From: CAADGY01 sp900696665 | Lineage (GTDB): Bacteria; Acidobacteriota; Terriglobia; Bryobacterales; Bryobacteraceae | Assembly (NCBI GenBank): GCA_035063885.1 | Contig: JAPSFM010000038.1 | Coordinates: forward strand, 1 to 39,524 | Direction of reading: 5' to 3' | DNA length: 39,524 nt | Shown: piece by piece, positions 26,701-34,083 of the stretch | How positions within the stretch are numbered: position 1 is the first letter of the stretch | How the letters are laid out: each line of letters opens with the position of its first letter | Notes under the pieces: model-generated | Databases searched by the model: none | What the model saw: the letters and a program-made list of their open reading frames with translations, nothing else | What the model was told of the DNA's origin: nothing | Translations under genes and position numbers: made by a program

Positions 26701-27127
26701 TGGCCTGGACCGTCACCGACTGCGATACCGAGCCGACTTTCAGGACGAAATCGATCCTTGCGGTAATCTGCTGCGTAATCAATTGTCCCGGTCTCTCAAT
26801 GATCTCGAAGCCTTGTTGCCGTACCGCAAAGTTGTACTCGCCGGCCGGGATGGCGACGATTGAATAGCGTCCCTGGTCGTCCGTGGTGGTGACGCGAGTG
26901 AGGCCCGTCCGAACCTCTGTTATGGTCACGGTGGCTCCGGGTACCGGGCGGTCGGAGGTGTCCATGACGAAACCGGTGACAGACGACGTTGTCACCTGGG
27001 ACGGCGCAACCGGCCCAAGACCGGCGCAAACGAGAAGCGTTACGGCGGTGCGAAACCACGGTCTGCAGAAAAGCAGCCGGCGCCCGGACCACGCAACCAC
27101 ATTATCAGTTGACTTTACGAAAGACAT
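23780..27127 (-). CDS. Oar-like TonB-dependent receptor with carboxypeptidase-regulatory domain
   Basis: A 1115-residue outer-membrane protein. After a signal peptide, residues about 45-130 form a carboxypeptidase-regulatory/Cna-B domain (VTGFVMDTSDRPVPGATVTI, GRYSIVAIPAGEYNFAVRQ). A plug domain follows (VTVQATAPLLETESP, ITELPMLGHNYLQAAILSPG), then a long beta-barrel rich in aromatic beta strands, ending QLGVKLEF with the terminal Phe expected for barrel insertion. Such receptors are abundant in Acidobacteria and act in uptake of oligosaccharides or other large substrates, in place of SusC. No SusD partner is present. The GH20-like gene follows after 30 bases. A promoter with an operator-like motif lies about 220 bases upstream. 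Confidence 0.92.
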   Translation of the reverse strand: MSFVKSTDNVVAWSGRRLLFCRPWFRTAVTLLVCAGLGPVAPSQVTTSSVTGFVMDTSDRPVPGATVTITEVRTGLTRVTTTDDQGRYSIVAIPAGEYNFAVRQQGFEIIERPGQLITQQITARIDFVLKVGSVSQSVTVQATAPLLETESPANAVTLSNRVITELPMLGHNYLQAAILSPGVIPVAGDSMLTVCVGNYFSGGTGYKPVSVSAAGGRPDFTAFIHDGFDVRDPGYGGDLFQPSPEAISSTRIVRGYDSAQFGGEPSIVYVSTKSGTNDYHGSLWEYHQNAGLKAREFNAADIPPLTYNQAGFTFGGPALPQLRNRTFVFGEFQLTRMRSGQPNHYVVPTADQWAGDLSSIPVQLYNPFDVNPATQQRRPFANNRIPSNLFSPIAQNYRKYVPLPNVPAAEYGAFNYTRSARAITDDTQYLIRVDQILPRGGMMFAKYFNDHVTSKSEGMTPLEGFGTPLKGQTASLEWVQPLGPNKLNTLRLGFYRSHVLFGGIPTDTDITGELGFKNYDSTTAFWGFPGLSVTGFSLPSTAIYDYLWITTRIGLHENFSYIKGRHSLDFGATFQPSQYPQKNGIYPRGNLSYDGEFTKQSASSAATPIGFADFLLGAYSTAWVNPDGLQPVLSSNYYSWYVQDKIRVNNKLTVTLGLRWDWWSPPVERYNRWMTFDQNKGELAYVLKDPFNWQTDFRTLSGAYPRGMFLNWKKKNYSPRVGIAYLLTPKTTIRLGAGLYYAQGLKNFQDFASFGSGNPPFSNSLVSTNDPAQLTPGRLDNTLYDRPSIGAISPGASLVVPDIHAPQPYVQQVTFSLERQVGSDMVVSAGYNGAWGRHLVNGGTNINQAALLDPNNPLPLEQRLPYPQFGFIFLQSNNSNSSYNGMHLSLQKRYSHGLELTASYTWSKSIDVYTSSSAGGNNQDARCLRCDRALSDNDRRHYFSLGYVWDLPFGPGRAFANTGIGSRVLGNWRLSGITQLRAGTPLTPTTSTSWINVGSWVALPRANRVCGGRLSSPSMDKYFDTGCFPAQPPNTFGNSGRNVIIGPGSQLWDMSIARVFTVWERLQLIVRGEFYSVFNHQNWGSPDTGVFSPTFGKISGKSGPRTMQLGVKLEF

Positions 27128-27346
27128 CGCCTGACCCCCAGATATAGCTTCGTGTCCCCGATTGAACCGGCGGACATCTGCTCAGTTATGACACTTCCCG
27201 GATGAGGCGGCCTGGATCCCCCTTCCGGCCAACGCGTGGGCTATCTTAGGCGGTAACGCGGACGCCTGACCAGAATTGAGCCTACTCATTGATTGCACCA
27301 GCAGCCCCAACACACGGAACAGACTTCGTCAACTCTCATTCAAAAA

Positions 27347-27374
27347 TTATACGGATTGTATGCAACTCGTCAAG
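27347..27374 (-). promoter_or_regulatory. Sigma-70 promoter for the TonB receptor, with motif site C in the spacer
   Basis: On the minus strand: -35 TTGACG (27369-27374), 16 bases, perfect -10 TATAAT (27347-27352). The spacer contains TTGCATACAAT (27356-27366 on this strand), identical to site B at 19283. The leader to the receptor ATG at 27127 would be about 210 nt. Apart from this and the promoter at 27514, the 27128-27586 interval holds nothing I can identify. Confidence 0.6.
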
Positions 27375-27513
27375 ATTTATCTTGCCCTGCCTCGAGTGGG
27401 GGTCCTCCGTGGGGTCATCTGAAGAAGAACACCCATCAAAAACAAAGTCCAGGGGTGGAGTTTGGTTGTCGCGACGCTGCCAGCCGTTGTTAGCACTTAT
27501 CTGCATGGAGTCC

Positions 27514-27543
27514 TTGACACGATCTTGAGACGGGTTGTATACA
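27514..27543 (+). promoter_or_regulatory. Sigma-70 promoter for the DUF3830 gene, with motif site D over the -10
   Basis: A perfect -35 TTGACA (27514-27519), an 18-base spacer and a -10 TATACA (27538-27543). The motif TTGTATACAGT at 27535-27545 covers the -10; it differs from TTGYATACAAT in one position. The leader to the ATG at 27587 would be about 37 nt. Confidence 0.6.
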
Positions 27544-27586
27544 GTCTTTTGGATCTTGTGATCGGCTCCTGGGGGTTTGAAAAATA

Positions 27587-28096
27587 ATGCCGCGTTACAT
27601 AGAGATCGCGCTCGAGAAAAGGCGGGTGCGCTGCGTTGCCCGGCTTCTGGAAGAGGAAGCTCCAAAGACTTGCAATGCCGTTTGGCGTTCTCTGCCGCTA
27701 GGCGGGGATGTCTTTCACGCCAAATACGCCAGTCATGAGATCTTCACTCTCTTGCCGGCTTTCGGAAAGGCTGGACCGGGAAACGAAAATCGCACGATCA
27801 CCCCGATCCCTGGCGATGTGATGTATTTCGAGTTGCCGCCCGGAATCCGCCTTCCGTTGGACTTGGCCCGCACTGGCAAAAATGTCGTGGATCTGGCAGT
27901 CTTTTACGATCGCAATAACCTGCTGTTGTCGCCTTCGGACGGATTCACGCCCGGCAACGTGTTCGGCTCAGTCGTTCGAGGGCTCGATGAGATGAAGAGC
28001 GCGGGATATTCTGTGTGGCGCGAGGGCCCGGCCGGCGACAGACTGACGTTCAGGCGCCTGGAGCGGGCAGATCTCAAGAAGTGGGGACTTACGTAG
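27587..28096 (+). CDS. DUF3830-family protein (cyclophilin-like fold)
   Basis: A 169-residue protein resembling the DUF3830 family, which adopts a cyclophilin-like beta fold. Characteristic blocks are ARLLEEEAPKTCNAVWRSLP, the FHAKYASHEIFTLLP segment and ITPIPGDVMYFELPPG. There is no signal peptide. The enzyme or binding role of the family is not known to me; such genes often neighbour amidohydrolases and transporters. It has its own promoter with an operator-like motif, is divergent from the TonB-receptor operon, and lies 227 bases before the second GH20-like gene, with which it may be co-transcribed. Confidence 0.66.
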   Translation: MPRYIEIALEKRRVRCVARLLEEEAPKTCNAVWRSLPLGGDVFHAKYASHEIFTLLPAFGKAGPGNENRTITPIPGDVMYFELPPGIRLPLDLARTGKNVVDLAVFYDRNNLLLSPSDGFTPGNVFGSVVRGLDEMKSAGYSVWREGPAGDRLTFRRLERADLKKWGLT

Positions 28097-28323
28097 CCGC
28101 TGGAGCCTGATCCGCGCGCACGGGCGGAATGCGGCGGCTCCCCTAACGTTTCCGGTCCGTGAACGTGTGGTGAACAAGTGAACAAACATAGATTCAGGAG
28201 CGATGAGCGCCATGTTGCTGCTGTTTGCCCCGGTGTCCAACTCCCGGCTGTTTGTTGGCGGCCGGTTCACGACGCGGATCTGAACTGGGATAGCCTGAAA
28301 AGAGTCTGCTGGGGGTTCGGATC

Positions 28324-30900
28324 ATGAATCGACGAGCATTTCTATATCTCGGTCCTGGTTTGCGCGCGATTCGGCGTAGCGCCTGCGCCTTTGCCACCGG
28401 AGAGAGCCCTGAGCCCATCCCGGAAGCGCATTTTCCGGGCCGCCTGTATCAATTCGTGTGGCGCAACTGGGAACTCGCCAATGTCGACAGGATGGCCGCG
28501 GTGATCCGCACCACGCCGGAAACAGTGCTCCGGCTGGGCTCGTCGATGGGTTTACCGAAGAAGCGGCATCTCACGGACGATCAACTCGCCCGGCTGTACA
28601 TCACGCTGATCCGCCAGAACTGGCACTTGCTGCCCGAGTCGCAGATCATCGAACTTCTGGGCTGGGACCGCCAAAAATTCGATTTTATCCTTAAGGAAGA
28701 CGATTTCCTCGATGTCAAGCTCGGGATGGCGAAACCACGCTGTGACGAGCTGATCTACCGTACGCCTTCAGAGCGGGAGAAGGCCGCGGCCGAGGAGATT
28801 CGGCGAACCGTGCGGGAGGTGTTCGGCCAGACCATCGACAGGCAAGGAGAAGATCTGTTTGCCTTTGTGAGGGATTTGAGCGAGACTCGCTATCTCCCTG
28901 CGCGCGACCCGCAGGCGAGTGCCGGCAAGGATGAAATCGATTTGTCGCGCGGATGGGGCATCGTGGCGGCTGACTCACTGGAAGCTGCGGGCCTCCGGTT
29001 CGCCGGCTGGTTGCAGTCGGCGATGGGAGCGCAAGTGGCCTCCGGCCGAGGCCCAAAAAACATCCACCTGGAACTCGGTTCCGGGCTCGAAGGCGGGCGT
29101 GAAGCGTTCCGGATCGAGGTAGATGAGCGCGAGGTTAGAATCCTCGGCAACGACGAAGCCGGAGTACTGCAAGGCATCTACTTGCTTCAGGACCGTATGG
29201 AGGAACGCGAAGGTCCGTTTCTGCGCCGGGGAACACTGCAACACAAGACCGTGTGGAATCCACGCTACCTATACTCCTATTTCGCGTTATACGGCGATCC
29301 ACTGATGGATACGGAGCGCGACCCGTTTCCCGACGCGTACCTTGAGAAACTGGCTCGCCGCGGCATTAATGGCGTTTGGATTCAGGCGGTATTGAATACA
29401 CTCGCTCCTTCCAAACAGTTCCCGGAGTTCGGAGCTGGCTGGGAAACGCGCCTGAAGAACCTGGACGCGCTGGCGCGCCGGGCAAAGCGCCTGGGCTTGC
29501 GCGTCTACTTGTACTTGAACGAACCGCGCGCCATGCCAGGCGCGTTTTTCCAGAAGCGACCCGAAATGCGTGGCGCCCCGCATGGCAACCTGTACGCGAT
29601 GTGCACCAGCGTTCCGGCGGTTCGCGAATGGCTGGCCGACAGCTTGGCGAACGTGGTGCGCCACGCGCCGGACCTGGGCGGGATTTACTGCATCACCATG
29701 TCGGAGAACCTCACCAACTGTTTCTCGAAAGGCGATGCATGGGGAAAGAAGGCGCCGGTGGCGAGCGATTGTCCGCGCTGCTCACAACGCAAGAGCTGGG
29801 ACGTCATCGCCGAGGTGATCGTGACGATGAGAAATGGCGTGAGGCGGCATAGCGGGACCGCGGACGTCATCGCCTGGGACTGGGGTTGGGGAGACGAGCT
29901 AACCGACAATCTGCTCCCACTCCTGCCGAAGGACGTGCGCCTGCTCAGCGAGCCCGGAGTCGGCGAGTTTGTGCTATCCGTCGTCGACCCTGGCCCGCGC
30001 TCGCTGAGAAATTGGGAGCGTGCCCGTACGACAGGCCTTACCACCATGGCCAAGGTCCAGTTCAACAATACCTGGGAGATCTCCGCCGTTCCGTACATCC
30101 CCGTCATGCACCTGGTCCTCGACCATTGCGAGAATTTCGCCAAGGCTGGCGTCAGTGGCATCGTGGCCTCGTGGACCTGCGGAGGCTACGCGTCTCCCAA
30201 CCTTGCGGTGGCAAAGCCGTATTACTTCGAGCCGCGCCCCTCAAAGGACGAAGTCCTCAATAGGGCGGCGGTTCAGCGCTATGGAAAGCGTGCCGCCAGC
30301 ATTGTGGTCCAGGCCTGGAAGCAATTCAGCGATGCATTCGTGAAGTATCCCTACCGTATTGGAGACGTGAGCCTGACCTATATCGTACCTACGCAACACG
30401 GTCCTGCCAACCCACTCCGTATCCGTCCAACCGGTTATCGCGCCGCCATGATCCTGTTCCCTTACGACGACTACAAGGGTTGGTGCGGCAGGCATTCACC
30501 AGAAGCGGTGCAGAAGGGATTTGCGGTGATGGCAGCGCTATGGAAAGAAGGCCTTGCCACCTTCAGACGTGTGGTCCCGGTGGTGCCCGCGCACAAGAAA
30601 CGCTTTGCCGAACTGGACCTGGCCATCGCCGAGACCTGCTACTACCACTTCCAGAGTACAGCCAACCAACTGGAGTTTTGCATTCTGCGGGAGAAGATAG
30701 GCGACCGGGCTGCTCGCGCGAGGATGCGCCGGATTGCAGAAGAGGAGATCGAGTTGGCCCGACGGCAATTCCCTATCGCTCGCGACCAGTCGGTGATCGC
30801 CTACGAGGCATCCAACCACTACTTCTACACGCCGCTGGACCTTGTGGAAAAAGTTCTGAATTGTAGCCACGTGATCCGAGAGTTGGACCGGCAAGCCTAA
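28324..30900 (+). CDS. Exported GH20-like putative glycoside hydrolase with extra N-terminal helical domain (paralogue 2)
   Basis: An 858-residue protein starting NRRAFLYLG, a Tat-like leader. Residues about 40-140 form an added helical domain with RTTPETVLRLGSSMGLP and ESQIIELLGWDRQKFDF, not seen in paralogue 1. A zincin-like domain (about 210-300) ends in GNDEAGVLQGIYLLQDRM. The barrel follows with E461 in ITMSENLTNC and W518-D519 in VIAWDWGWGD. Cys466, Cys483 and Cys486 (NC...DCPRC) could bind a metal or form a disulfide. The C-terminal third is helical. The function is presumed carbohydrate hydrolysis; the substrate is unknown. Its stop is overlapped by a broken minus-strand reading frame. 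Confidence 0.7.
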   Translation: MNRRAFLYLGPGLRAIRRSACAFATGESPEPIPEAHFPGRLYQFVWRNWELANVDRMAAVIRTTPETVLRLGSSMGLPKKRHLTDDQLARLYITLIRQNWHLLPESQIIELLGWDRQKFDFILKEDDFLDVKLGMAKPRCDELIYRTPSEREKAAAEEIRRTVREVFGQTIDRQGEDLFAFVRDLSETRYLPARDPQASAGKDEIDLSRGWGIVAADSLEAAGLRFAGWLQSAMGAQVASGRGPKNIHLELGSGLEGGREAFRIEVDEREVRILGNDEAGVLQGIYLLQDRMEEREGPFLRRGTLQHKTVWNPRYLYSYFALYGDPLMDTERDPFPDAYLEKLARRGINGVWIQAVLNTLAPSKQFPEFGAGWETRLKNLDALARRAKRLGLRVYLYLNEPRAMPGAFFQKRPEMRGAPHGNLYAMCTSVPAVREWLADSLANVVRHAPDLGGIYCITMSENLTNCFSKGDAWGKKAPVASDCPRCSQRKSWDVIAEVIVTMRNGVRRHSGTADVIAWDWGWGDELTDNLLPLLPKDVRLLSEPGVGEFVLSVVDPGPRSLRNWERARTTGLTTMAKVQFNNTWEISAVPYIPVMHLVLDHCENFAKAGVSGIVASWTCGGYASPNLAVAKPYYFEPRPSKDEVLNRAAVQRYGKRAASIVVQAWKQFSDAFVKYPYRIGDVSLTYIVPTQHGPANPLRIRPTGYRAAMILFPYDDYKGWCGRHSPEAVQKGFAVMAALWKEGLATFRRVVPVVPAHKKRFAELDLAIAETCYYHFQSTANQLEFCILREKIGDRAARARMRRIAEEEIELARRQFPIARDQSVIAYEASNHYFYTPLDLVEKVLNCSHVIRELDRQA

Positions 30901-31175
30901 CCGGATGCTGGAGCGCCCGTTGCGCGATGGCGGCGATCTGGTTCAGCTCTTTGTTGAGCGTGTAGAGCGCCGTTTGTGTCTTGTGCAACAGCTTCGGCGC
31001 GGCCAACAGGCGTTCGTGCCCCACGCCATTGGCGTGCCGCCAGGCCCGGTAGAGCTCGCGGGTCTGTCGCGTGGTCCACGGCTGTTCACCGGCCGGCTGC
31101 CGTCGTTCTCAAACTGTCCGGCGGAGGAAGACGGCAGCGCCGCCGCGCCATGGAGAGCAACGCGCGCCGGGTCAT
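30900..31175 (-). pseudogene. Probable broken gene downstream of the sialidase-like gene
   Basis: An ATG at 31175, 18 bases after the sialidase-like stop and preceded by AGGAAGG, opens a Tat-like start (MTRRALLSMARRR) but stops at 31086. A different frame then reads coding-like sequence from 31108 to about 30900, including RQTRELYRAWRHANG and KLLHKTQTALYTLNKELNQI, with strongly GC-rich third positions but no start of its own. Together this looks like one gene broken by a frameshift and perhaps truncated at the GH20-like gene. I do not recognise the family. Confidence 0.35.
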
Positions 31176-31193
31176 TGCCGCACCTTCCTGTCC

Positions 31194-32252
31194 TTACTGT
31201 TTTTCTCGAACCCAATTTTCCTCGAATACGGCATGATGGATTTCACTGCGATTGTTGGAGGTATAAACAAGATGAACTCTTCCCTCCGCGTCCTGCGCAG
31301 CGGCCGGGTATGCATAGGATTGCTTCGGCTCTGCGGCGATGTTCTTGCGGTAAGGCCATGTCTTACCCCCGTCCGTGGACAGTGCCGCCGTTAGAGGGGT
31401 TCGCTGGTACATGCTGTCGTTGAAAATCAACAGCAGGTTACCGCTGCGGAGCTTCAGAAACTCGAGAGCCGAATTCGGATTCGGAAACTGCGAATCGGCG
31501 CCTTCGTTCCACGTCTTGCCGCCATCGTGCGATTCGGCATAAATCGCGTATCCATCGGACACGGGTCCATAGCCGCCGCCACGCCGGCAATACGCGATCA
31601 AGTGACCGTTACCGAGCTCCACGACACCCGGCTGGATATTCCCCTTCTTCGAACGGATGACACCCAGCGCGATCCATTCCTTCGCCTTCGATTTTGGATC
31701 GAAGCGCAGAAATCGCGACGTGCTGCCGGCGCCCACCATCTCGGTGTCGCCGCCCACTTCATGGTAAACGGGAAGCAAGTACTCACCGCTGCTTAGGACG
31801 ATCGGCTTATTGCGCACCATCATGCCTTCCTTATCCGAAATCATGAAGCTGTCCGACCAGGTCTCGCCCTCGTCACGAGAGACTTTACCCTGAATTCGCG
31901 AGGTGGACCATGTGTCACCGTCGCGTACGACATAGAATAGCCAGACAAGCCCATCCGGAGCTTGCCATACGACAGCGTTCCCAACCGAGCGGAACGGATC
32001 GTGAGCGATTCGCTCCGGCTGGCTCCATTTCGTTTCACCTTTGCGAAGCCGCGATCCGAATACGCCGGTGTCCACTGCGTACTCGCCCGCGCCGCCGTAG
32101 TAAACGAGATAGAGATCACCATTTCGAAGGACGCCGATATTGGCAGGGTGCTTGTAAGGGCCCGTCGGGACCTCTGGACCGAAAACACGTTCGATGCGCA
32201 ATTCGTTCGCAAACAAGACCAGCGCCGCCGCTATTCCTATTGCGAATCTCAT
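31194..32252 (-). CDS. BNR-repeat sialidase-fold exported protein
   Basis: A 352-residue six-bladed beta-propeller with a signal peptide (FAIGIAAALVLFANEL). Three Asp-box repeats are visible: SRDEGETW, SHDGGKTW and STDGGKTW. The overall order matches BNR_2 exo-sialidase-like proteins. The N-terminal strand that in sialidases carries the Arg of the RIP motif reads YKHPANIGVLRNGDLYL here, so that catalytic Arg seems missing and a different glycan or non-catalytic role is possible. It starts six bases after the amidohydrolase stop and is co-transcribed with it. Confidence 0.8.
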   Translation of the reverse strand: MRFAIGIAAALVLFANELRIERVFGPEVPTGPYKHPANIGVLRNGDLYLVYYGGAGEYAVDTGVFGSRLRKGETKWSQPERIAHDPFRSVGNAVVWQAPDGLVWLFYVVRDGDTWSTSRIQGKVSRDEGETWSDSFMISDKEGMMVRNKPIVLSSGEYLLPVYHEVGGDTEMVGAGSTSRFLRFDPKSKAKEWIALGVIRSKKGNIQPGVVELGNGHLIAYCRRGGGYGPVSDGYAIYAESHDGGKTWNEGADSQFPNPNSALEFLKLRSGNLLLIFNDSMYQRTPLTAALSTDGGKTWPYRKNIAAEPKQSYAYPAAAQDAEGRVHLVYTSNNRSEIHHAVFEENWVREKQ

Positions 32253-32258
32253 GCGACC

Positions 32259-33488
32259 CTACCGGGTCCGCGGACGGTCCCAATCCTCGCTTGCCAGCCC
32301 GTTCAGATCCCAAACCACACGACCGTCGCGTACTGTGAGTTCAGCAATCAATTTCCGGTTTCCGCGTAAACGCCGCGCGGATGCATCCAGGAAGCCGAAC
32401 GATCCGGATTCAAGGCGCAGAACAGCGATATCCGCTGGGCTCCCTACGGAGAGATGTCCAAGCTCCTCGCGGTGAATCTCGCGCGCGGGGTTCCAAGTGC
32501 TTCGCAGAATGACGTCCTGGAGCGTGACGCCCATGTTGAGGAATTTCGACATGACGTTCAGCATGTCTTTCATACCAGCGTTCATGCTTTGAACGTGCAG
32601 GTCGGTGGAAATCGAATCCGGCAGGAATCCCTGCTTGACGGCCGGAACCGCCTGCCGGAATGAGAAACTGCCTCCGCCGTGCCCCACATCGAAGATCACG
32701 CCGCGCTTCTGCGCCTCGAAGAGATAAGGCAGGAGTTTCCCTGAGTCATCCAGCATCGGCACGGCGGACAAGTAGGTATGTGTATAGATGTCGCCTGGGC
32801 GCAAGCGCTTCAACACCAGGTCCTCGAAAGGTCTCTCCGGCCGGAAAGTCGCGAAGTCCACCATCACGGGCAACCCGGCCAGTTTGCCCGCCTCGATCGC
32901 ACGGTCCACCGCGATCCATTCCGGGCCCGCATAGTGCGCGATTTTGACGCCGACGACGACATCGCTGTTCCGCTTCGCCACTTCCGCCGTCCGTGCGGGT
33001 TCCATATCCTTGGTGTTCTGCTCCACATCGCCGCGCCCCCCCATACCGCTTCCGACGATATTCAGCATCGCCAGCACGCGCGTTCGCGAACGGTTGATGA
33101 TCTGATCCCGGAACTCGCCAAAATTCCGCCAGCCGGAACTGCCGGCATCCACTACAGTGGTAACTCCGCTGCGAAACGTAAACCCGTCCGGACGCACGCA
33201 GAACTCACCCGTGTATTCCCGGCCCATGGAGCCGGCAAAGGCGTGGACATGAATGTCCACCAGACCGGGCGTCACGTAAAGCGAGGAAGCGTCCACCACA
33301 CGACGCGCACCGGGGGTGGGGATGCTTGCGGCCACGGCGGCGATGCGGCCATCTTTTACGGCCACGTCCCGGATGGCATCGATACCATTTTTGGGGTCAA
33401 TTACGTGTCCACCTTTCAGAAGCAGGTCGTAAGGTTGCTGCGCGACAGCCGCAGCCGCGGCACATAGGAAAAAAGCAAGAGGTTTCAT
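32259..33488 (-). CDS. Amidohydrolase/deacetylase-family metallohydrolase, exported
   Basis: A 409-residue amidohydrolase with a signal peptide (LAFFLCAAAAAVAQQ). Metal ligands are visible as VDIHVHAF, a candidate carbamylated Lys in VVGVKIAHYAG, His in YTHTYLS and FDVGHGGGSFSF, and Asp in ISTDLHVQS. This pattern fits the EF_0837/AHA_3915 amidohydrolase/deacetylase family, which acts on N-acyl amino acid or amino-sugar compounds. The C-terminal beta domain (GSPADIAVLRLESG, VRDGRVVWD) is intact. It heads the operon with the BNR protein, which suggests joint processing of an acylated sugar (inference). Confidence 0.86.
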   Translation of the reverse strand: MKPLAFFLCAAAAAVAQQPYDLLLKGGHVIDPKNGIDAIRDVAVKDGRIAAVAASIPTPGARRVVDASSLYVTPGLVDIHVHAFAGSMGREYTGEFCVRPDGFTFRSGVTTVVDAGSSGWRNFGEFRDQIINRSRTRVLAMLNIVGSGMGGRGDVEQNTKDMEPARTAEVAKRNSDVVVGVKIAHYAGPEWIAVDRAIEAGKLAGLPVMVDFATFRPERPFEDLVLKRLRPGDIYTHTYLSAVPMLDDSGKLLPYLFEAQKRGVIFDVGHGGGSFSFRQAVPAVKQGFLPDSISTDLHVQSMNAGMKDMLNVMSKFLNMGVTLQDVILRSTWNPAREIHREELGHLSVGSPADIAVLRLESGSFGFLDASARRLRGNRKLIAELTVRDGRVVWDLNGLASEDWDRPRTR

Positions 33489-33546
33489 CTTCTGCCCGAA
33501 GCGGTGCGTAGCATCCGCGTTCGACCATTCTCCGCTATCGGGAGGG

Positions 33547-33972
33547 TTACCGCAATTCTCGCTTTCCGGCCAACTCCAGCAGTCTGGTCATATCGCGGTG
33601 CGCCAGCACAATGGCCGGGTCGCGTTGCATCGCATCGAAATAGTTCTTCCGGAAGCCGCTTCCGTTCTCGTCCGGAGCAACCAGGCTTCGCACCTGGAAA
33701 AAAAAACGTTCGGCATCGCCCATGACCGGAGGCTGCTCGGCGGCCAGGCTCTCGTCGATCAGCACAATCAGTTCCGAGAGCTCACGCAACCAGGCAAACC
33801 AAGGATCGTGAAGCACCAGGTTCAGGAATTGCCCGCTCGATGTGATACGTCCGATGTCCTTCTCGTAAGAATCACGCTCGGAGTCGAGCAGCGATTTGTG
33901 GAGCGCCAGAAGCCCATTGCGCAGAATTGTCAGGCGCTGAACAACTGCGTCTGGTGACGAGTTGGGCGGCAT
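33547..33972 (-). CDS. Conserved-looking hypothetical helical protein
   Basis: A 141-residue cytoplasmic protein without signal peptide or membrane segment. It is mostly helical, with LRNGLLALHKSLLDSERDSYE, a Trp-containing DPWFAWLRELSELIVLIDE and a C-terminal LAHRDMTRLLELAGKR. I do not recognise a functional family. It lies 58 bases upstream of the amidohydrolase gene on the same strand and may share its transcript. Codon use is like its neighbours, so it is probably real. Confidence 0.62.
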   Translation of the reverse strand: MPPNSSPDAVVQRLTILRNGLLALHKSLLDSERDSYEKDIGRITSSGQFLNLVLHDPWFAWLRELSELIVLIDESLAAEQPPVMGDAERFFFQVRSLVAPDENGSGFRKNYFDAMQRDPAIVLAHRDMTRLLELAGKRELR

Positions 33973-34083
33973 AACCCCATCCTACCGCGGCGCGTTTTAC
34001 CGCAAAACCCTACGGTAAACCTACCTGTTTTCACTGCCCGCTACCAGCAACGAAGACTCATTCTGAGCTGCGAGGGGAATGCA

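Noticed and set aside
30905..31423. 172-residue plus-strand frame after the GH20-like gene.
   Set aside because: It runs antisense through the broken minus-strand gene and the sialidase-like gene, and lacks any family feature.
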